This document shows, piece by piece, positions 1 through 4,315 of a stretch of DNA of 6,376 nucleotides. The notes beneath the pieces were generated by a model, which saw only the letters and a list, made by a program, of their open reading frames with translations, ran no database searches and was not told the origin of the DNA. Made by a program: the position numbers and the translations under genes. Source of the stretch: Planctomycetota bacterium (GTDB lineage: Bacteria; Planctomycetota; Planctomycetia; Isosphaerales; Isosphaeraceae); NCBI GenBank assembly GCA_021778575.1, contig JAJYCH010000293.1:1-6376 (forward strand), written 5' to 3'. The number at the start of each line of letters is the position of its first letter. Positions within the stretch are counted from its first letter, which is position 1.

Positions 1-597
1 TGGTTCGACCCCAAGGGGAAGCGGCTGGTGATCCGCGCCCGGGTCGCCCTTCAGGATGGCACCCTGGAACACTTCCTCTGCAAGAAGAACTCGAAGGAAC
101 ACGAGTCGGTCCTCGCGACCGAGGCTCCGCCGATGCTGATCCAGGTCGGCTTGATCCTGACCGGTGCCGAGGTCGGTCATCCGGTCCGGTTTGATCCTAA
201 GTTCGAGCCTCCCGACGGAACGCCGATCGCCATCGAGGTCGAGTGGGAACAGGCCGGCAAGTGGAAAAAGGCCGACGCTCGCGACTGGGTGAAAGACGCC
301 TCGACGGGCAAGCCGCTCACTCGCGACTGGGTCTTCGCCGGGAGCGAGCTGTTCGAGGACCCCAGAACCAAGAAGAAAATCTTCGCCGCCGATGATGGCG
401 ACCTGATCACCGTTGCCAACTTTCCCGCCTCGATCCTCGACCTCCCCTATCGAAGCTCGGCCAACGACCAGGACCGAGGCTACCTGGCCAACCCCGAACG
501 AGTTCCCCCTCGAGGGACGCCGGTCACGATGTATCTGTTCCCTCGGGTCGCCCCGGCAAAAAACGAACCCAAGACCAACCCGCCGGCGGTCCGCTGA
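1..597 (+). CDS. YdjY-like domain protein, 3' part (5' end outside window)
   Basis: The reading frame is open from the first base, so the visible 198 residues are the C-terminal part of a longer protein. A GTG at 28 could be called as a start, but coding similarity begins before it (WFDPKGKRLVIRARV). From family memory the segment matches the YdjY-like domain common in planctomycetes: a beta-rich opening, then LEHFLCKKNSKEHESV (about residues 22-37), a P-V-x-F-D-P segment (61-66), ADARDWV (91-97), a WVFAGS motif (110-115), a GDLITVANF motif (133-141) and a proline-rich end (PPRGTPVTMYLFPR). Many family members are secreted or periplasmic, but any signal peptide would lie outside the window. 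The biochemical function of the family is unknown. It lies 194 nt upstream of cysH on the same strand. That gap and the candidate cysH promoter suggest it is not part of the sulfur locus. The family call is fairly sure; the role is not known. Confidence 0.85.
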   Translation, partial: WFDPKGKRLVIRARVALQDGTLEHFLCKKNSKEHESVLATEAPPMLIQVGLILTGAEVGHPVRFDPKFEPPDGTPIAIEVEWEQAGKWKKADARDWVKDASTGKPLTRDWVFAGSELFEDPRTKKKIFAADDGDLITVANFPASILDLPYRSSANDQDRGYLANPERVPPRGTPVTMYLFPRVAPAKNEPKTNPPAVR

Positions 598-604
598 ATC
601 CAGA

Positions 605-620
605 CTTGGTTCTCACCAAG
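605..620 (+). terminator. Weak hairpin just after the YdjY-like gene
   Basis: CTTGGT (605-610) pairs with ACCAAG (615-620) around the tetraloop TCTC, starting 7 nt after the stop codon. An overlapping alternative pairs GGTTCT (608-613) with AGAACC (619-624). The stem is only 6 bp and no T-run follows, so termination is a guess. Nothing else in 598-700 looks like a terminator. Confidence 0.25.
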
Positions 621-714
621 AACCTCGGTAACAAGCCTGTCCCGGCGGTGAACTTCCGCGGCAAGACTCCGAAAATCAATCGGAAGGGCTGGACAGCGCA
701 GTATGATTCTGGTG

Positions 715-741
715 AGCTTCCGGAATGTTGACCTGGAAGCT
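715..741. promoter_or_regulatory. Inverted repeat upstream of cysH, possible operator
   Basis: AGCTTCC (715-721) and GGAAGCT (735-741) form a perfect 7-bp inverted repeat with a 13-nt centre. The candidate -35 hexamer TTGACC (728-733) lies inside that centre, where a bound regulator could affect promoter access. No T-run follows, so it is not a normal terminator. It could also fold in RNA, or be chance. I did not find the same dyad elsewhere in the window. Confidence 0.25.
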
Positions 742-757
742 GATGATTTGCGAGAAT
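728..757 (+). promoter_or_regulatory. Candidate sigma70-type promoter of cysH
   Basis: TTGACC (728-733) and GAGAAT (752-757) are separated by 18 nt. They match the TTGACA and TATAAT consensus at 5/6 and 4/6 positions. Transcription would begin near 764, giving a leader of about 28 nt before the ATG at 792. The second TTGACA, at 769-774, is a perfect hexamer but lies too close to the start codon to serve cysH. The match is modest, and planctomycete promoters are poorly defined. Confidence 0.3.
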
Positions 758-791
758 CAAGTCCCCACTTGACATAAGGGACGATGGACTC

Positions 792-1508
792 ATGGCGACC
801 GAGCTCATTCCGGCGATTGATCTGGCACGGGCGAACCGACTTCTGGCCGATGCGAAGCCTCAGGAGATCCTCCGCTGGGCGGTGGAGACCTACGGGTCGA
901 AGCTGACGATGGCCACGGCGTTTGGTCCCGAAGGCTGTACGATCATTCACATGCTCGCCGAGATCGACCGGAGCGTCCGGGTCTTCAATCTCGACACCGG
1001 CTACCAGTTCGCCGAGACCCTGGAGCTGCGCGACCGGATCGCCCAGCGCTACGGGATCGAGGTCGAGTACGTCCGGGCTCGCCAGACCGTGGCCGAATAC
1101 GAAGCGGACAACGGTGGACCGATTTACGGCACCGACCCCGACCGCTGCTGCCGAGACCGCAAGATCAACCCATTGAACGCGGCGGTGGAGGGATATGACG
1201 CCTGGATCTCGGCGATCCGGGCCGACCAGTCGAGCCATCGGGCTCGTGCGGATGTCGTTGGTTGGGACGCGAAGTTCGGTCTGGTGAAGATCAACCCACT
1301 GCTCAAGTGGACCAAACGAGACGTCTGGGCGTTCGTCGTGACCAACGAGGTTCCCTATAATCCGCTGCACGACCAGGGTTATCCCTCGATCGGTTGCTGG
1401 CCCTGCACCAGGGCGGTCAACCACGGCGACGACGAACGAGCCGGCCGCTGGGCCGGTCAGGCCAAGACCGAATGCGGCTTGCATTCGCTCGACAGCAGTC
1501 AGCTTTGA
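792..1508 (+). CDS. cysH: Assimilatory APS/PAPS reductase, [4Fe-4S] type (CysH)
   Basis: This 238-residue cytoplasmic enzyme reduces adenylylsulfate (or its 3'-phospho form) to sulfite and AMP (or PAP), using thioredoxin-type reductant, in sulfate assimilation. Motifs in order are the nucleotide-binding loop TAFGPEG (42-48), LDTGYQF (67-73), CCRDRK with Cys119-Cys120, RADQSSHRA (143-151), CWPC with Cys202 and Cys205, and the C-terminal ECGLH (227-231) with catalytic Cys228. The CC plus CxxC set binds a [4Fe-4S] cluster and marks the bacterial/plant APS-reductase branch; PAPS-only enzymes of the E. coli type lack it. The length is normal for the family and no key residue is missing. The ATG is supported by AAGGGA (776-781), 10 nt upstream. 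It is followed by a hairpin at 1559-1588 and then, after a long gap, by the Rrf2 regulator and sat-cysC on the same strand. Substrate preference (APS, PAPS or both, as in Bacillus subtilis CysH) cannot be settled from sequence alone. Confidence 0.96.
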   Translation: MATELIPAIDLARANRLLADAKPQEILRWAVETYGSKLTMATAFGPEGCTIIHMLAEIDRSVRVFNLDTGYQFAETLELRDRIAQRYGIEVEYVRARQTVAEYEADNGGPIYGTDPDRCCRDRKINPLNAAVEGYDAWISAIRADQSSHRARADVVGWDAKFGLVKINPLLKWTKRDVWAFVVTNEVPYNPLHDQGYPSIGCWPCTRAVNHGDDERAGRWAGQAKTECGLHSLDSSQL

Positions 1509-1558
1509 ACGGCCGGGCTTTCCTGAAGCGGAGTTGCCAGGATTCGTGCGATGTCGTC

Positions 1559-1588
1559 GAGCCCCACCACGAATGCATGGTGGGGCTC
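1559..1588 (+). terminator. Strong hairpin after cysH, probable terminator
   Basis: GAGCCCCACCA (1559-1569) pairs perfectly with TGGTGGGGCTC (1578-1588): an 11-bp GC-rich stem with the 8-nt loop CGAATGCA, 50 nt after the cysH stop. There is no T-run on either side, so it is not a textbook intrinsic terminator. It may end transcription in a tail-less manner or protect the cysH mRNA 3' end. The loop sequence CCACGAATG (1567-1575) is repeated exactly at 1588-1596. Confidence 0.5.
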
Positions 1589-1930
1589 CACGAATGGCCG
1601 GAAACACGGGAAGGTAAACGGTTCGACGTCGCTGCTCACCCGGTGCGCTTGGTTTTTCATGAACATTTGGTGGCTGGGAAGTCAATTCGTGCTCAAAGAA
1701 GTTCTGACCAGTTTGGTGGGATAAATTGAAGCGGAGACGAGTGCGTTTGCGGTTCCCGAGAGAAATCGAATTGCCGAAGCCCTCATAAGTCGATAATATT
1801 GGTAGAGATTGACGGTCGGCGTGCCGGTCTCGTCGGGGAAGCGCTGAGATCCTTGCGTCCATCCGAGCCTGGTGGATTTGAGCGGTGGGTTCGTTTTGGA
1901 TTTTTGTTTGATGGAGGCTCCGAGGAGCGC
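1589..1930. other. Non-coding gap between cysH and the Rrf2 gene
   Basis: With the preceding 80 nt, this is the largest gap in the window (422 nt between coding regions). I see no convincing gene. Open frames crossing it, including a long one on the minus strand that runs antisense through cysH, have no family resemblance that I recognise. The part from about 1640 to 1800 contains more A+T patches than the flanking genes (GGTTTTTC at 1651-1658, GATAAATTG at 1720-1728, GATAATATTG at 1792-1801), as expected of promoter DNA. A T-rich run at about 1889-1910 lies just before the ribosome-binding site of the Rrf2 gene. No riboswitch or tRNA fold was recognised. Confidence 0.5.
1771..1799 (+). promoter_or_regulatory. 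Candidate promoter of the Rrf2 gene
   Basis: TTGCCG (1771-1776), a 17-nt spacer and TAATAT (1794-1799) match the sigma70 consensus at 4/6 in each box. An alternative -10, GATAAT (1792-1797), matches 5/6 but with only 15 nt of spacing. Transcription would start near 1806, giving a leader of about 125 nt. The overlapping GATAATATTG (1792-1801) recurs almost exactly upstream of sat-cysC at 2397-2406, so it could instead be a regulator site. Confidence 0.3.
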
Positions 1931-2341
1931 ATGAAGATCTCCGCGAAGGCAGAGTACGCCTGTCTGGCGATCCTGGCGCTGGCTCGGCCTCGGTCTGATG
2001 ATTCGCCCGTCCGGATTCGCGAGATCGCCGAAGCCAACGGGATTCCCGAACGTTACCTGGTCCAGATCCTCTTGCAGCTCAAGGGGGCAGGGCTCGTGCA
2101 CAGTACCCGAGGGGCTTCGGGAGGTTACAGGCTGGCTCGACCTTCGAGCCAGATCTCGCTGGGCGAGGTTTTGATCGCGATCGACGGCCCCGGTGAGCCT
2201 CCCCGAGAATCGCACGAGCCCGCGGCGCAGGTCCTCGCGGCGGTCTGGGAACACATCCGACTGGCGGAACGCGCCGTGCTCGATCAAACCTCGATCGCCG
2301 ACCTCTGTCAGCGGACCGCGCCTCATGAGTGGTTCATTTGA
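1931..2341 (+). CDS. Rrf2-family transcriptional regulator, CymR-like
   Basis: This 136-residue DNA-binding protein opens with the classic Rrf2 N-terminus MKISAKAEYA. A winged helix-turn-helix follows: IREIAEANGIPERYLVQILLQL (about 29-50, with the recognition-helix pattern IPERYLVQIL), then GLVHSTRGASGGYRLAR (54-70), whose RGxxGGY wing is a family signature. A dimerisation helix (about 98-116) and the tail LDQTSIADL..WFI resemble CymR, the cysteine-metabolism repressor of Bacillus. Only two cysteines are present (11 and 126), not the three-cysteine iron-sulfur cluster site of IscR or NsrR, so a redox cluster is unlikely. The ATG is chosen because family members start MKIS. GAGGAG (1922-1927) lies 3 nt before it and GGAGG (1913-1917) 13 nt before it. 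The frame stays open back to a TTG at 1799, but the extra 44 residues resemble nothing I know. Its place between cysH and sat-cysC suggests control of sulfate assimilation; this is inference. Confidence 0.93.
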   Translation: MKISAKAEYACLAILALARPRSDDSPVRIREIAEANGIPERYLVQILLQLKGAGLVHSTRGASGGYRLARPSSQISLGEVLIAIDGPGEPPRESHEPAAQVLAAVWEHIRLAERAVLDQTSIADLCQRTAPHEWFI

Positions 2342-2371
2342 TCGTGAATCCGTCAAGGCTGTATTCAACAA

Positions 2372-2402
2372 TTGACTAGCCAGGTTCATGATTCCTGATA
2401 AG
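2372..2402 (+). promoter_or_regulatory. Candidate promoter/operator of sat-cysC
   Basis: TTGACT (2372-2377) and GATAAG (2397-2402) are 19 nt apart, which is long for sigma70. The arrangement TTGAC, then ATGATT (2388-2393), then 3 nt, then GA-x-AA repeats the layout upstream of cysH. A small dyad, GTCAA (2352-2356) with TTGAC (2372-2376), covers the -35. Transcription would start near 2409, leaving a leader of about 52 nt. A second ATTGACT copy occurs at 2423-2429 in the leader. The promoter lies in the 119-nt gap after the Rrf2 stop, so sat-cysC may be transcribed both on its own and by read-through. Confidence 0.3.
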
Positions 2403-2446
2403 ATTGATCACCAAACCCTCTGATTGACTGAACATTCCCCTTTCCC

Positions 2447-2454
2447 GAGGAGAG
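2447..2454 (+). promoter_or_regulatory. Ribosome-binding site that points to an ATT start
   Basis: GAGGAGAG is the strongest Shine-Dalgarno match before sat-cysC. Its AGGAG core (2448-2452) ends 8 nt before the in-frame ATT at 2461. No ATG, GTG or TTG is in frame between an upstream stop (TGA, 2425-2427) and the TTG at 2494. The site is about 40 nt from that TTG, too far to serve it. Confidence 0.6.
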
Positions 2455-2460
2455 CGAACC

Positions 2461-4221
2461 ATTTCCGCGACGACTGCACCGGCCGGAGCCGGATTGAACA
2501 CCCCTTACGGGGGTACGCTGGTGGACCTGGTGGTCGGAGACGCCCGGGCTGCCGAGATGAAAGCCACCGCCAAGGACCACACCAGCCTGACTCTCGACGA
2601 GCGCGGGCTTTGTGACCTTGAACTTCTGGCCGTGGGCGGTTTCTCGCCGCTGACGGGGTTCCTGGGCAAGGCCGATTACGACCGGGTCGTCGCGGAAAGT
2701 CGGCTGGCCGATGGCACCCTCTGGCCCCTGCCGGTGAACCTGCCGGTGACTCCGGGACCGGGGATCGAGGTCGGCAAAACCTTGGCCCTGCGTGACGTTT
2801 ACGGCAACCTCCTGGCCTTTCTGCACATCGAGGAGCTTTATCCGTTCGATAAAGCGGTGGAAGCTCAAGGGGCTTACGGCACGACCGATGCCAAGCATCC
2901 GGCCGTTGCTTACCTGAACCGCCTGAACGCGACGCACTACGCGAGCGGCAAGCTCGAAGTGATCCGGGTCCCACCGCACTACGATTTCGTCGAGCTTCGG
3001 CGGACTCCCAAGGAGCTTCGCGACCACTTCCAGGCGATGGGCTGGACGAAGGTCGTCGCGTTCCAGACGCGCAACCCGCTCCACCGGGCTCACGAAGAAC
3101 TGACCAAGCGAGCGGCCGAGCAGATCGGCGGTGGTCTGCTGATTCATCCGGTCGTCGGCGTGACCAAGCCGGGCGACGTCGACCACTACACGAGGGTTCG
3201 CTGCTATCGGGCGCTCGTCGACAATTACTACGAGCCCACCTCGGTCGTCCTGAGTCTTCTGCCGCTGGCGATGCGGATGGCGGGGCCTCGCGAGGTCTTG
3301 CTCCACGCGATTATTCGCCGGAATTACGGTTGCACCGACTTCATCGTCGGGCGCGACCACGCCGGACCGGGCAACGACAGCAACGGCAAGCCGTTTTATC
3401 CCCCTTATGCCGCGCAGGAGGCCATGGCCGCGCATAAGGACGAGATCGGCATGGGCATGGTCGACTTCAAGCTGATGGTCTACCTTCCCGAGACAGAGAC
3501 TTACAGCCCGGTCGACGAAGTGCCCAAGGGAGTCAAGACCGCCGATATTTCCGGGACGCAGGTCCGGGACGACTACCTGGCCAAGGGGATTCCCCTTCCC
3601 GAGTGGTTCAGCCGCCCTGCGGTTGCCGCGATTCTGAACGAGACGAGCCCGCCGAAGTTTCGCCAGGGCTTGACCATCTGGTTCACGGGCCTCTCCGGGT
3701 CGGGCAAGAGCACGGTGGCGAACGCGCTGGTCGAGCGACTGGCCGAGTACGGCCGGAATGTCTCCTCGCTTGACGGCGACGAGATCCGGACGCATCTCTC
3801 GAAGGGGCTTGGCTTTAGCAAGGAAGACCGCGACGCCAACATCAACCGTGTCGGTTACGTGGCCGGCCTGGTTGCGCAGCACGGCGGGACGACCCTCTGT
3901 TCGGTTATCAGCCCGTATCGCGCTCCTCGCGAGAATGCCCGGAAGTCGTCGAAGGGGAACTTCGTCGAGATCTACTGCGATACCCCGATCGAGGTTTGCG
4001 AGTCCCGCGACGTCAAGGGGCTCTACGCCAAGGCCCGGAACGCCGTGGCCGAAGGCAAGGGAATGGGCTTCACCGGGGTCGATGATCCCTACGAGGCTCC
4101 GATCAACCCCGAAGTCACTCTCGACACGAGCAAGCAATCGGTCGACGAATGCGTCGGCGTGATCATCACGAAGCTGATTGAACTCGGCTATATCTTGCCG
4201 CACGGGCATATCGCGGTTTGA
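2461..4221 (+). CDS. sat-cysC: Bifunctional sulfate adenylyltransferase / adenylylsulfate kinase
   Basis: The N-terminal ATP sulfurylase makes APS and pyrophosphate from sulfate and ATP; the C-terminal kinase phosphorylates APS to PAPS. The protein is cytoplasmic. Counting from ATT at 2461 (586 residues), the Sat part (about 1-395) has a PUA-like beginning with GGFSPLTGFL (59-68), the ATP-binding QTRNPLHRAH (202-211) and GRDHAGPG (297-304). The kinase part (about 400-586) has Walker A GLSGSGKS (410-417), DGDEIR (438-443), SPYRAPRENAR (484-494) and DVKGLYAKAR (517-526). All key kinase motifs are intact, unlike the inactive kinase-like tail of fungal Sat. The Sat-then-CysC order is that of Aquifex-type fusions. 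Start choice: ATT at 2461 follows a well-spaced GAGGAGAG and gives the N-terminus xSATTAPAGAG; the more conventional alternative is TTG at 2494 (575 residues), with only a weak GGAG (2485-2488) before it. The gene identity is certain; the start is less so. Confidence 0.95.
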   Translation: MSATTAPAGAGLNTPYGGTLVDLVVGDARAAEMKATAKDHTSLTLDERGLCDLELLAVGGFSPLTGFLGKADYDRVVAESRLADGTLWPLPVNLPVTPGPGIEVGKTLALRDVYGNLLAFLHIEELYPFDKAVEAQGAYGTTDAKHPAVAYLNRLNATHYASGKLEVIRVPPHYDFVELRRTPKELRDHFQAMGWTKVVAFQTRNPLHRAHEELTKRAAEQIGGGLLIHPVVGVTKPGDVDHYTRVRCYRALVDNYYEPTSVVLSLLPLAMRMAGPREVLLHAIIRRNYGCTDFIVGRDHAGPGNDSNGKPFYPPYAAQEAMAAHKDEIGMGMVDFKLMVYLPETETYSPVDEVPKGVKTADISGTQVRDDYLAKGIPLPEWFSRPAVAAILNETSPPKFRQGLTIWFTGLSGSGKSTVANALVERLAEYGRNVSSLDGDEIRTHLSKGLGFSKEDRDANINRVGYVAGLVAQHGGTTLCSVISPYRAPRENARKSSKGNFVEIYCDTPIEVCESRDVKGLYAKARNAVAEGKGMGFTGVDDPYEAPINPEVTLDTSKQSVDECVGVIITKLIELGYILPHGHIAV

Positions 4222-4247
4222 TCGAGAGCCCGATGAATTCTGGAACA

Positions 4248-4283
4248 GGCCCGGGCGATTGACTTCGTCCGGGCCATTTTCTT
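4248..4283 (+). terminator. Intrinsic terminator of sat-cysC
   Basis: The stem 4248-4258 (GGCCCGGGCGA) pairs with 4265-4275 (TTCGTCCGGGCC region): 11 bp with one G-T pair, around the hexaloop TTGACT. It is followed at once by ATTTTCTT (4276-4283). It starts 26 nt after the sat-cysC stop and is the best intrinsic terminator in the window. Read from the minus strand, the hairpin lies about 40 nt beyond the stop of the convergent kinase gene. It lacks a T-run in that direction, so it would end kinase transcripts less well. Confidence 0.85.
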
Positions 4284-4315
4284 GCGCCCGTTCTGATCGA
4301 GGCCGCGACAATTTT

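Noticed and set aside
769..797. Perfect TTGACA hexamer as the cysH promoter -35
   Set aside because: The matching -10 would fall on the cysH start codon, so it cannot give a transcript with the observed ribosome-binding site.
1643..1658. Possible terminator at the GGTTTTTC stretch in the cysH-Rrf2 gap
   Set aside because: The only pairing before the T-run is a short imperfect CACCCGGTG palindrome; no adequate stem is present.
480..1862. Open frame of 460 codons on the minus strand across cysH and the following gap
   Set aside because: It is antisense to cysH and part of the YdjY-like gene, with no recognisable motif. It is best explained by codon bias of the real gene.
1799..1930. Upstream extension of the Rrf2 protein to a TTG at 1799
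   Set aside because: Family members begin at the MKIS-type methionine (1931), which has a ribosome-binding site. The extra residues resemble no known domain, and the TTG overlaps the predicted promoter.
2388..2423. Short ATG frame of 11 codons before sat-cysC as a regulatory leader peptide
   Set aside because: It has no cysteine or methionine codon run, no ribosome-binding site of note, and overlaps the predicted -10, so it is probably not transcribed in full.
2386..4311. Open frame of 641 codons on the minus strand opposite sat-cysC
   Set aside because: It lies almost wholly antisense to a certain gene, shows arginine/aspartate-rich low-complexity composition and no domain I recognise. Such frames are expected opposite GC-rich genes.
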